Shown here in pieces: positions 54,241 to 64,000 of a DNA stretch of 64,000 bases. The notes below the pieces were generated by a model, which saw only the letters and a program-made list of their open reading frames with translations, was not told the DNA's origin and searched no databases. Position numbers and translations under genes: made by a program. This DNA comes from Spongilla lacustris (taxonomy: Eukaryota; Porifera; Demospongiae; Spongillida; Spongillidae), in assembly GCA_949361645.1 (NCBI GenBank), contig OX442431.1:1-64000 (forward strand). The letters are read 5' to 3'. Position 1 is the stretch's first letter. Each line of letters opens with the position of its first letter.

Positions 54241-54296
54241 CCATTCCCCTGAAGATCGAGAGGTCATTTGATCTCCGTGAAACGCGTTGGGTTTGG
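54241..54296 (+). ncRNA. Hammerhead ribozyme-like motif (segment C)
   Basis: CUGAAGA core (54249-54255). Helix II is GAGGUC/GAUCUC (54260-54265 with 54270-54275, one G-U) plus CG/CG with a bulged A and a U-U at its base. GAAA is at 54279-54282. Helix III is AC/GU around GC (54282-54287) and the cleavage base is U at 54288. Helix I pairs CCC (54246-54248) with GGG (54289-54291), has a UU/UU internal loop, then pairs CCA (54241-54243) with UGG (54294-54296). The two-base helix III loop and GUU triplet make it weaker than the motif at 50927. Confidence 0.52.
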
Positions 54297-54352
54297 GTGA
54301 AGTAGGGTTCCCACTCACCCTGTAATTGAGTTTTGCTCTCTTATATCTGCTT

Positions 54353-55168
54353 ATGCAGAGTAGAATGGTTGAACAACAGGTGCAACAGCGTAAGAAAAAG
54401 TCGCCAACTGTTAACAACCCGGACTATGGTAGAGAAATGATTGAAAGTAACCCAACTTTCAATCCAGCTATCCCGTCCCCAGATGACGACTGGAGACAGA
54501 TTGATGAAGCTGTGATACAACAGCAGTCTAGAGAAAGGGAGACGGTGCAATCCAAGATTGCTACAGGAAGCTCACTATCTCTAAGCATCACCCCAGTTGC
54601 TCTGAAAAAAGCCAGAGACAACAAAAAGGGTAAGACTTTATTGATGGGTGAAGATAATTTTACTCACCATCATATAGGTACAACAACTCATGCCTCAGAA
54701 CCAGTGACCAGCCTGACCAAGCAGGCCCCAGGGTCAGCCATGAAGTTGAACCCCATCACTGAATCACAATCCAGTTCAGGAGAAGGCGTGGTGTTGGTCA
54801 AAGGTAATCAGACCCTAAATACCAGTAACCAATTTTACCACATCGCCACAGACACACCTCCCCCTGAGGAAACCAGGGAAGAGGGAATTGGAGAAGGATT
54901 GGGCAAACTGCCTGATCACCCAGCCCAAATAGCCCCTCCCATCACTATGCAAACCCCTGGAGAGACTGCTATACTGGCAGCCCCCAAGGAGGTAAGTAGT
55001 GATGAGAGCCTGTCAGTGGAGACGGCAAATTGCCTGGCTCTCAAAACCTTTCCACAGCACTCTGGTATCCTGGGTGGCCTTTTGGCAAAAATGATTGCCA
55101 ACTCAGCAAAACCTAAGTCGACACTTGATTTAAGGACCAACAGAAATCACATTAGAGTCACTACGTGA
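54353..55168 (+). CDS. N-terminal ORF fragment after segment C
   Basis: A 271-codon ORF from the first ATG, 57 bases after the hammerhead-like motif. No known domain; it is polar, Gln/Ser/Thr-rich, with QQVQQRKKK at the start and a conserved-looking LGGLLAKMIANSAKPK near the end. The last 12 or so codons already belong to the adjoining minisatellite, so the true reading frame is cut off near 55130. By position it is the N-terminus of a second PLE copy. Expression is unproven. Confidence 0.45.
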   Translation: MQSRMVEQQVQQRKKKSPTVNNPDYGREMIESNPTFNPAIPSPDDDWRQIDEAVIQQQSRERETVQSKIATGSSLSLSITPVALKKARDNKKGKTLLMGEDNFTHHHIGTTTHASEPVTSLTKQAPGSAMKLNPITESQSSSGEGVVLVKGNQTLNTSNQFYHIATDTPPPEETREEGIGEGLGKLPDHPAQIAPPITMQTPGETAILAAPKEVSSDESLSVETANCLALKTFPQHSGILGGLLAKMIANSAKPKSTLDLRTNRNHIRVTT

Positions 55169-55975
55169 TCCAAAAGACACACAGAAATCAAACTAGTCAC
55201 TGCTTGATCTAAAAGACCCACAGAAATCAAATCAAACTAGAAGCACAAATTGATCTAAAAGACCCACAGAAATCAAACTAGAGTCGCGACTTGATCAACA
55301 CACCAACAGAAATGAATACAGTCAGTACATGATCTTAAAGACCCACAGAAATCAAACTAGTCACTACTTGATCCAAAAGACCCAAAGAAATCAAACTAGT
55401 CACTACTTGATCTAAAAGACCCAAAGAAATCAAATTCTAGTACCTACCTGATCTATAAGCCCCAAAACTCAAACTAGTCGCAATCTGATATAAAAGACGC
55501 TGAAAAATCAAATTAGAGTCACTGTTATCTGAATGACCAACAAAAATCTAACTGGAGTTACTGATTGATCTTAAACCCCACAGAAATTATCAGTACTTGA
55601 TCTAAAAGACCCAAACTAAGGTCACCACTTGATTGACAGACCCACAGAAATCAAAACTAGATCTAAAAGACCCGCAGAATTCAAACTAGAGTCGCTACTT
55701 GATCTACAAGACCACAGATATCAAACTAGAGTCACTACCTGGCTTAAAAGATCCACAGAAATCAAACTAGAGACACTGCTTCATCTATAAGACCCAAACA
55801 AATCATACTAGTCACTAATTGATCTACCAGACCAACTGAAATGAAAATATCATACAGACCCACAGAAATCAAACTAACTAGAGTCACTAATTCATCTAAA
55901 AGACCCTCAGAAATAGAATCACTACTTCATCTCTAAGACCGACAGAAATCAAACTAAAGTGTCTACCTACTCAAG
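55130..55975. repeat. ~41-bp degenerate minisatellite
   Basis: Repeats of the form ACTACTTGATCTAAAAGACC followed by CACAGAAATCAAACTAGAGTC, about 20 copies with many indels. It begins within the end of the preceding ORF and ends near 55975 (CTCAAGGCAGTTAAGG). Confidence 0.8.
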
Positions 55976-56992
55976 GCAGTTAAGGCCTGGGTATCCTGTA
56001 CATTGACATTATTTAGTGAAACTTTTTTATTTGATAATTATGGCTTTTATATCTTTGGATAGCCCTGATTGAGACCTACACTTTGATATATACTATGACG
56101 CAATTACCTCACGTGATACTGCTAAGGATTATGAAACTCAATTAAAACTTTACCTACAAACGCGGTGATGATGCCAAGGTATTTATGATTCGTGATTTCA
56201 CCAGTATGATGATCAGTACAACTAGAATACATTTTCTGAAAGACGTATCGAAAATTCATCTCTGATGGGAAAATAATTCAACAAAAGCTCTTTCATCGCC
56301 GCCATTATGGCCACTTTATTACGATTATTTAGCTAGCAAAGCTATTGGCAACTACGTCTAACGGCCAAATTGTGTGTAAGTGACTGCTAGATGGTACCAA
56401 TTTATAATATTCACTGAAAAGGTTCCGCTTCATCATAGCATTTTCTATTATCCTTTATTGACTTAATTTTTGCGCGCGATTGCGCGTACTGTGGGATTTT
56501 GCTGCTGAATGTTCGAAAGCCAGTCTATGTATACATATTCATAACACCCCATGTACACGTACACCACAATGAATAAGTTGTTTGTTGATGCTCAGGTTGC
56601 CATCAGAGCTTTCTGTACACATACACACACACCCACACACACACACAGTGTAGGGCCGGACAAAAATAGACATAGTGAAAAGAGCTAACACTATTCTGTT
56701 AAAAAAAGGGTTAGGGTTACAGCAATTGCCTCATCTTAGGCGTTAAGGACGTGACCCAGGTTAAGACACAGGTTGGCATCCTGGAGGTCAAAAGCAGGAG
56801 CCCCAAACACACACACAGCTAGGGGAAGTCTCGGTCAAGGGTGGCAATGCCTACCAATGATTCAACAGATCCCACGCTAACTGGAGGTGGCAAGGCTTAC
56901 CCTACTTCCCCAAATCAACGGAGCCTGTGAGCCCTCATGCCAGATTCCCAACAACAATGACACTCAGTTGGGCCCGGAAGATAGAATTTAAA
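55976..56992. other. Unassigned spacer
   Basis: About 1 kb with no recognised gene. It contains a CA-rich tract near 56620-56647, a short telomeric repeat at 56708-56719 in TTAGGG orientation, and no long ORF. The right boundary is a foldback element. Confidence 0.45.
56708..56719 (-). repeat. Short interstitial telomeric repeat, inverted
   Basis: GGGTTAGGGTTA preceded by A7, opposite in orientation to the chromosome end. Only two units long, so chance cannot be fully excluded. Confidence 0.55.
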
Positions 56993-57248
56993 AGAGACAA
57001 GATATAAAAAAACATTCTTACTGAGAAAGTTAGTGGTATATAGGAATTTAAGGCAATGGTGGTGTAAAATGGAAGGGAAGATACAATAATAATTTCTATA
57101 TTTAGCACTTAGTAGAACGGCATGCATAATATGGTGCTAAATATAGGAATGATTATTGTATCTTTCCTTCCTTTTAACACCACCATTGCATTAAAATCCT
57201 ATATACCACTAACTTTCTCAGAGAGAATGTTTTTTTATATCTTGTTTC
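56993..57248. mobile_element. Foldback/MITE-like inverted repeat
   Basis: Left arm (about 56993-57105) and right arm (about 57133-57248) are near-perfect inverted copies: ACAAGATATAAAAAAACATTCT at the outer left mirrors AGAATG...ATATCTTGT at the outer right, and the arms also share the GTTAGTGGTATATAGGA segment and CAATGGTGGTGT. A spacer of about 30 bases separates them. No target-site duplication was identified and no coding capacity exists, so it is either a small foldback transposon or a palindromic rearrangement. Confidence 0.7.
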
Positions 57249-57580
57249 ATTCACTATTTTACTACTAGTATACTTACAACCGGCCCGTACGTTTGTATGA
57301 CAAGCCTTATTGCCTAGCAACAAAATGTTTAAATTTGCAGCTGCTCTACATCGAAACTCGCGCGCCAAGCTTTATGCACTGTAAATAGAAACAGGTGTCA
57401 TGTATCTGCAACATCTCAATGCATAGATACAGTGATTAAGTACAACAAATGTGTACGATACCATACAAATTGTAGCGCAGCATTTATTATCAAAAATGGG
57501 ACACCTGAAAATGCTTTATACTTAGGACAGCTTTGCCAACCATTCGCACGGAGAACACAGATAAACGTGAGTGTAAGTCT
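57249..57580. other. Unassigned spacer
   Basis: About 330 bases between the foldback element and the terminal satellite. No ORF, RNA gene or repeat is recognised. Confidence 0.4.
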
Positions 57581-60500
57581 CCTGGCTCATTGATGCAGAT
57601 GGACATTGCGGACAAATATCTGTGGAGTACGATCACAAGGGGAATCACATGCGGGGGTAGTACTCAGTACCCCTATCTTCACTCGACACAGGACAGTGGA
57701 ATATGGCATTGTACTTTAAGGTGAGGTACACATATAATTCTATCCAATAACATACCAACTAAGCCCATGTCGGCTTCAATGAAACTCCGAGGGGAATCAC
57801 ATGCGGGGTAGTACATCAGTACCCCTATCTTCACTCGACACAGGACAGGTAAAGCCTGAATATGGTATTGAACTTTGGTTAAATTATTTCGTTAGTTCAA
57901 CCCCATAACATACCAACCAACCCCATGTTGGCTTCAATGAAACCCCGAGGGGAATCACATGCGGGATAGTATATCAGTACCCCTATCTTCACTCGACCCA
58001 AAACAGGAATATGGCATTAAGTTATTTGGTTATGTACATGTCGTTCTACACCATAACAAACACCAAGCCCATGTCGGCTTCAATGAAACCATCAGGGGAA
58101 TCACATGCGGGGTAGTACATCAGTACCCCTATCTTCACTCGACACAGGATAGGGAAAGCCTGGAATATAGAATTGCACTTTGGTTAAGTTATAAGGTCAG
58201 GTACACATGTAGTTCTACCCCATAACAAACCAACTAAGCCCATGTCGGCTTCAGTTGAATCACATGCTAGATACTACATCACTACCCCTATCTTCACTCC
58301 ACACTGGAGAGAAATATGGCACTGTTATTTGGTTAAGTTAAATATCTACACCATAACAAACCAACCAAACCCATGTCGGTATCAATGAAACCCCGAGGGG
58401 AATCACATGCGGGATAGTACATCAGTACCCCTATCTTCACTCGACACAGGACAGGTAAAGCCTGAATATGGTATTCCACTTTGGTTAAGTTATTTTGTTA
58501 GGTACATGTAGCTATACCGCATAATATACCAACCAAGCCAATGTTGGCTTCAATGAAACCCCGAGGGGAATCACATGCGGGTTAGTACATCACTACCCCT
58601 ATCTTCACTCGACCCAAAACAGGAATATGGCATTACTTGGTCGTTCTTGACAATAACAAACCAACCAATCCAATGTCAGCTTCAAAGAAAACCCCGAAGA
58701 GAATCACATGCGGGGTAGTATATCAGTAGCCCTATCTTCACCCGACACAGCACAGGTATATGGCACTGTTTTTTGTTCAGTTATTGGATTAGGTACATGT
58801 AGTCTACACCATAACAAACCAACCAATCCCATGTCGGCTTCAATGAAACCCCGAGGGGAATCACAAGCGGGGTAGTACATCAGTACCCCTATCTTCACTC
58901 GACACAAGACAGGTAAAGCCTGAATATGGTATTGCACTTTCGTTAAGTTATTTGGTTAGTTCTACCCCATACCATACCAACCAACCCCATGTTGGCTTCA
59001 ATGAAACCCCGAGGGGAATCACATGCGGGATAGTATATCACTGCCCCTATCTTCACTCGACCCAAAACAGGAATATGGCATTAAGTTATTTACATGTCGT
59101 TCTACACCATAACAAACCAACCAAGCCCAAGCCCATGTCGGCTTCAATGAAACCATCAGGGGAATCACATGCGAGGTAGTACATCAGTACCCCTATCTTC
59201 ACTCGACACAAGACAGGTAAAGCCTGAATATGGTATTGCACTTTCGTTAAGTTATTTGGTTAGTTCTACCCCATACCATACCAACCAACCCCATGTTGGC
59301 TTCAATGAAACCCCGAGGGGAATCACATGCGGGATAGTATATCACTGCCCCTATCTTCACTCGACCCAAAACAGGAATATGGCATTAAGTTATTTACATG
59401 TCGTTCTACACCATAACAAACCAACCAAGCCCAAGCCCATGTCGGCTTCAATGAAACCATCAGGGGAATCACATGCGAGGTAGTACATCAGTACGCCTAT
59501 CTTCACTCGACACAGGACAGGGAAAACCTGGAATATGGCATTGCACTTTGGTTAAGTTTTAAGGTCAGGTACACATGTAGTTCTACACCATAACAAACCA
59601 ACCAAGCCCATGTCGACTTCAAAGAATCCCCGAGTTGAATCACATGTTAGATACTACATCACTACCCCTATCTTCACTCGACACAAGACAGAAATACGGC
59701 GTTGTTTTTTGGTTCAGTTATTTGGTTAAGTACATGTACTTCTACACCATAACAAACACCAAGCCCATGTCAGCTTCAATGAAACAATCAGGGGAATCAC
59801 ATGCGGGGTAGTACATCAGTACCCCTATCTTCACTCTTCACAGGATAGGGAAAGCCTGGAATATGGAATCGCACTTTGGTTAAGTTATAAGGTCGTACAC
59901 ACGTAGTTCTACCCCATAACAAACCAACCAAGCCCATGTCGGCTTCAATGAAACCCCGAGGGGAATCACATGCTAGATACTACATCACTACCCCTATCTT
60001 CACTCGACACAAGACAGAAATATGGCACTGTTTTTTGGTTAAGTTATTTGGTTAATACATGCACATTTACTTCTACACCATAACAAACCAACCAAACCAT
60101 GTCGGCTTCAATGAAACCCCGAGGGGAATAACATGCGGGGTAGTACATCAGTACCCCTATCTTCACTCGACACAGGACAGGTAAAGCCTGAATATGGTAT
60201 TCCACTTTGGTTAAGTTATTTTGTTAGGTACATGTAGCTATACCGCATAATATACCAACCAAGCCAATGTTGGCTTCAATGAAACCCCGAGGGGAATCAC
60301 ATGCGGGATAGTACATCACTACCCCTATCTTCACTCGACCCAAAACAGGAATATGGCATTAAGTGGTCGTTCTTCACAATAACAAACCAACCAATCCCAT
60401 GTCGGCTTCAAAGAAAACCCCGAAGAGAATCACATGCGGGGTAGTATATCAGTAGCCCTATCTTCACCCGACACAGCACAGGTATATATGGCACTGTTTT

Positions 60501-63500
60501 TTGTTCAGTTATTGGATTAGGTACATGTCGTCTACACCATAACAGACCAACCAATCCCATGTCGGCTTCAATGAAACCCCGAGGGGAATCACATGCTGGA
60601 TACTACATCGCTACCCCTATCTTCACTCGACACAAGACAGAAATATGGCGTTGATTTTTGGTTATTTGGTTAAGTTCATGTACATGTAGTTCTACACCAT
60701 AACAAACCAACCAAACCCATGTCGGCTTCAATGAAACCCCGAGGGGAATCACATGCGGGGTAGTACATCAGTACCCCTATCTTCACTCGACACAGGACAG
60801 GTAAAGCCTGAATATGGTATTGCACTTTGGTTAAGTTATTTGGTTAGTTCTACCCCATAACATACCAACCAACCTCATGTTGGCTTCAATGAAACCCCGA
60901 GGGGAATCACATGCGGGATAGTACATCACTACCCCTATCTTCACTCGACCCAAAACAGGAATATGGCATTAAGTGGTCGTTCTTCACAATAACAAACCAA
61001 CCAATCCCATGTCGGCTTCAAAGAAAACCCCGAAGAGAATCACATGCGGGGTAGTATATCAGTAGCCCTATCTTCACCCGACACAGCACAGGTATATATG
61101 GCACTGTTTTTTGTTCAGTTATTGGATTAGGTACATGTCGTCTACACCATAACAGACCAACCAATCCCATGTCGGCTTCAATGAAACCCCGAGGGGAATC
61201 ACATGCTGGATACTACATCGCTACCCCTATCTTCACTCGACACAAGACAGAAACATGGCGTTGATTTTTGGTTATTTGGTTAAGTTCATGTACATGTGGT
61301 TCTACACCATAACAAACCAACCAAACCCATGTCGGCTTCAATGAAACCCCGAGGGGAATCACATGCGGGGTAGTACATCAGTACCCCTATCTTCACTCGA
61401 CACAGGACAGGTAAAGCCTGAATATGGTATTGCACTTTGGTTAAGTTATTTGGTTAGTTCTACCCCATAACATACCAACCAACCTCATGTTGGCTTCAAT
61501 GAAACCCCGAGGGGAATCACATGCAGGATAGTACATCACTACCCCTATCTTCACTCGACCCAAAACAGGAATATGGCATTAAGTGGTCGTTCTTCACAAT
61601 AACAAACCAACCAATCCCATGTCGGCTTCAAAGAAAACCCCGAAGAGAATCACATGCGGGGTAGTATATCAGTAGCCCTATCTTCACCCGACACAGCACA
61701 GGTATATATGGCACTGTTTTTTGTTCAGTTATTGGATTAGGTACATGTCGTCTACACCATAACAGACCAACCAATCCCATGTCGGCTTCAATGAAACCTC
61801 GAGGGGAATCACATGCTGGATACTACATCGCTACCCCTATCTTCACTCGACACAAGACAGAAATATGGCGTTGATTTTTGGTTATTTGGTTAAGTGCATG
61901 TACATGTAGTTCTACACCATAACAAACCATGTCGGCTTCAATGAAACCCCGAGGGGAATCACATGCGGGGTAGTACATCAGTACCCCTATCTTCACTCGA
62001 CACAGGACAGGTAAAGCCTGAATATGGTATTGCACTTTGGTTAAGTTATTTGGTTAGTTCTACCCCATAACATACCAACTAACCTCATGTTGGCTTCAAT
62101 GAAACCCCGAGGGGAATCACATGCGGGATAGTATATCACTGCCCCTATCTTCACTCGACCCAAAACAGGAATATGGCATTAAGTTATTTACATGTCGTTC
62201 TACACCATAACAAACCAACCAAGCCCAAGCCCATGTCGGCTTCAATGAAACCATCAGGGGAATCACATGCGGGGTAGTACATCAGTACCCCTATCTTCAC
62301 TCGACACAGGACAGGGAAAGCCTGGAATATGGCATTGCACTTTGGTTAAGTTATAAGGTCAGGTACACATGTAGTTCTACACCATAACAAACCAACCAAG
62401 CTCATGTCGGCTTCAAAGAAACCCCGAGTTGAATCACGTGCTAGATACTACATCACTAGTGACTCCTATCTATGAAACCCCGAGGGGAATCACATGCAGG
62501 GTAGTACATCAGTACCCCTATCTTCACTCAACACAGGACAGGTAAAGTCTGAATAAGATATTGCTCTTTGGTTAAGTTATTTGGTTAACGGTTTCATGCC
62601 GAATACGCTGATCAGCGTAAAATTTTTATATACGGTTCGTGACGATTACGAGGAACAGCGTACCAGCTGCCCCTCTCTGTTCAAAAGTTTTGTTTTGCGA
62701 CTCGTAGGACGTGGATTGGAAACTTCGCCGACTGGAAATACTCAACATTCGTCTGGCTATCTAAAACTACAATGGTCAACCACAGGTACCGTTCGATAAT
62801 TAGTTTCTAATTAGTTTCAAGACACGCCCTATTTCTAAGTGTGCCCACCGTTAAAGCTGCTGTACTTGTTATGGACTACGAAGCGTCTAAAGCTTAGCCG
62901 AAACCTTATACACTATGAAGGCTATCTACTGGTACTTATAACTGGTTAATACCTGAATAGGAAGCGTCAAAAAAGCTAAACAACTACTCTTTCACGTACC
63001 TATCTTTCAAGCCGCACGGACGGCTTGTTTTCTATAGTATGAAACCACTTCATGGACACAGAATCGTAGCGCTAACATTCCTTTTCCAAGAATATGTGAA
63101 GAACATTACAAAAGGACGCTCCGTTCAAACATTATTCGCTCGTATATCACTCCATTTCAAACAAACTTCGTAATAATTAGTTACCAGCATGACGCGTATA
63201 TTTGTTAATTGGATTGTAGGCATTAAACCGTTAAGTACATGTAGTTCTACACCATAAAAACCCAACCAAACCCATGTCAGCTTCAATGAAACCCCGAGGG
63301 GAATCACATGCGGGGTAGCACATCACTACCCCTATCTTCACTCGACACAGGACAGGTAAAGCCTGAATATGGTATTGCACTTTGGTTAAGTTATTTGGTT
63401 AAGTACATGCAATAACAAACCAAACAAACTTATGTCGGCTTCAATGAAACCCCGAGAGGAATCACATGCGGGGTAGTACATCACTACCCCTATCTTCACT

Positions 63501-64000
63501 CGACACAGGACAGGTAAAGCCTGAATATGGTATTGCACTTTGGTTAAGTTATTTGGTTAAGTACATGTAGTTCTACACCATAACAAACCAACCAAACCCA
63601 TGTCGGCTTCAATAAAACCCCGAGGAGAATCACATGCAGGATAGTATATCACTACCCCTATCTTCACTCGACCCAAAACAGGAATATGGCATTAAGTTAT
63701 TTGGGTAAGGGTAACATGTCGTTCTACACAATAGCAAACCAACCAATCCCATGTAGGCCTCAATGAAACCCCGAAGGGAATCACATGCGTGGTACTACAT
63801 CAGTAGTCCTATCTTCACCCGACACAGAACAGGTATATGGCATTGTTTTTTGGATTAGGTACATGTAGTCTACACCAACCAATCCCATGTCGGCTTCAAT
63901 GAAACCCCGAGGGGAATCACATGCGGGGTAGTACATCAGTACCCCTATCTTCACTCGACACAGGACAGTGGAATATGGCATTGTACTTTAAGGTCAGGCA
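57580..64000. repeat. ~150-170-bp satellite array, continues past window
   Basis: Head-to-tail monomers contain CATGTCGGCTTCAATGAAAC, CCCGAGGGGAATCACATGCG, TACCCCTATCTTCACTCGAC and TTGGTTAAGTTATTTGGTTA. There is strong length variation (about 110-170 bp). Local higher-order structure is visible: an about 303-bp tandem duplication near 58930-59500 and an about 610-bp unit repeated three times between about 60180 and 62050 (landmark GCACTGTTTTTTGTTCAG at 60491, 61101 and 61711). A TTAA transposon interrupts it at 62589-63230. The sequence is unrelated by eye to the 179-bp satellite. ORFs within monomers are not consistent. Confidence 0.92.
62589..63230. mobile_element. 642-bp TTAA-inserted MITE
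   Basis: Terminal inverted repeats CGGTTTCATGCC and GGCATTAAACCG (one mismatch) are flanked by TTAA at 62585-62588 and 63231-63234. Empty sites exist in neighbouring monomers (TATTTGGTTAAGTACATG at about 63393 and 63551), so the single TTAA of the satellite was duplicated on insertion, as in piggyBac-type transposition. It encodes no transposase; the longest ORF (to 62799) has no recognised family. Its TIR differs from that of the 14071 element. Confidence 0.85.

Larger units (their letters stand above)
52693..55130 (+). mobile_element. Penelope-like retroelement segment C
   Basis: Starts at the telomeric seam, almost at once inside the RT palm (FIDDIFLI at 52701). It continues through thumb and linker to a stop at 53669, a 3' region with a hammerhead-like motif (54241-54296), and an N-terminal ORF of a following tandem copy (from 54353) that is cut off by minisatellite near 55130. 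Its layout copies that of segment B, but the protein sequence is clearly divergent and no GIY-YIG domain follows the linker. Confidence 0.75.

Noticed and set aside
62581..62799. 72-codon ORF inside the TTAA MITE as a transposase relic
   Set aside because: No DDE transposase motif or length; it begins in the flanking satellite.
32500..64000. CRISPR-like or regularly spaced repeats
   Set aside because: Monomers are contiguous with no unique spacers, and the genome is clearly eukaryotic.

Overview
This window is a chromosome end from a eukaryote, most likely an invertebrate animal. It opens with about 0.9 kb of CCCTAA telomeric repeat and runs inward through roughly 63 kb of subtelomere. No ordinary single-copy host gene is recognisable. 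Every protein I can identify belongs, or probably belongs, to a mobile element, and most of the rest is tandem repeat. The animal assignment rests on the vertebrate-type TTAGGG telomere, Ty3/gypsy and non-LTR retrotransposons, and Penelope-like elements with GIY-YIG endonuclease and hammerhead-like motifs. The species cannot be named from the sequence.

Layout: (1) 1-899 telomere. (2) 898-6590 subtelomeric higher-order repeat (units of about 1.75 kb built from sub-repeats of about 457 bp rich in CA/TG), each with inverted arms and a telomere-like G-quadruplex motif. (3) 7268-12173 (minus strand) a four-exon tyrosine recombinase gene followed by a 919-codon ORF with a C-terminal SET domain, a candidate undescribed mobile element. 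(4) 13291 an interstitial telomere repeat, then a degenerate satellite interrupted by a 1.3-kb TTAA-flanked inverted-repeat transposon. (5) 16.9-17.7 kb a decayed non-LTR reverse transcriptase. (6) 22202-27225 a Ty3/gypsy element with identical 120-bp LTRs but a broken pol. (7) 27.2-32.5 kb simple repeats, G/C homopolymers and minisatellites. (8) 32.5-44.8 kb a satellite of about 179 bp with higher-order duplications. (9) 45.3-55.1 kb three Penelope-like retroelement (PLE) segments, A minus, B and C plus, with three hammerhead-ribozyme-like motifs and a telomeric-repeat seam between B and C. (10) 55.1-64.0 kb minisatellite, a foldback element, and a satellite of about 150-170 bp carrying a second TTAA transposon and running off the window.

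How the parts fit: the region looks like layers of sequence added at, or amplified near, a chromosome end. Telomeric repeats occur as short internal seams (13291, 52678, 56708). At 52678 the seam joins two PLE segments in the orientation expected if a 5'-truncated PLE had once capped the end and been healed with CCCTAA. Known telomere-associated PLEs (Athena/Coprina) are endonuclease-deficient. Here segment C lacks a visible endonuclease while neighbouring segment B encodes one. The other notable unit is the recombinase/SET pair: a catalytically complete-looking tyrosine recombinase with a C-terminal barrel-like domain next to a SET methyltransferase-like protein.

All calls come from reading the sequence and translations. 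No database search, folding program or alignment was run.
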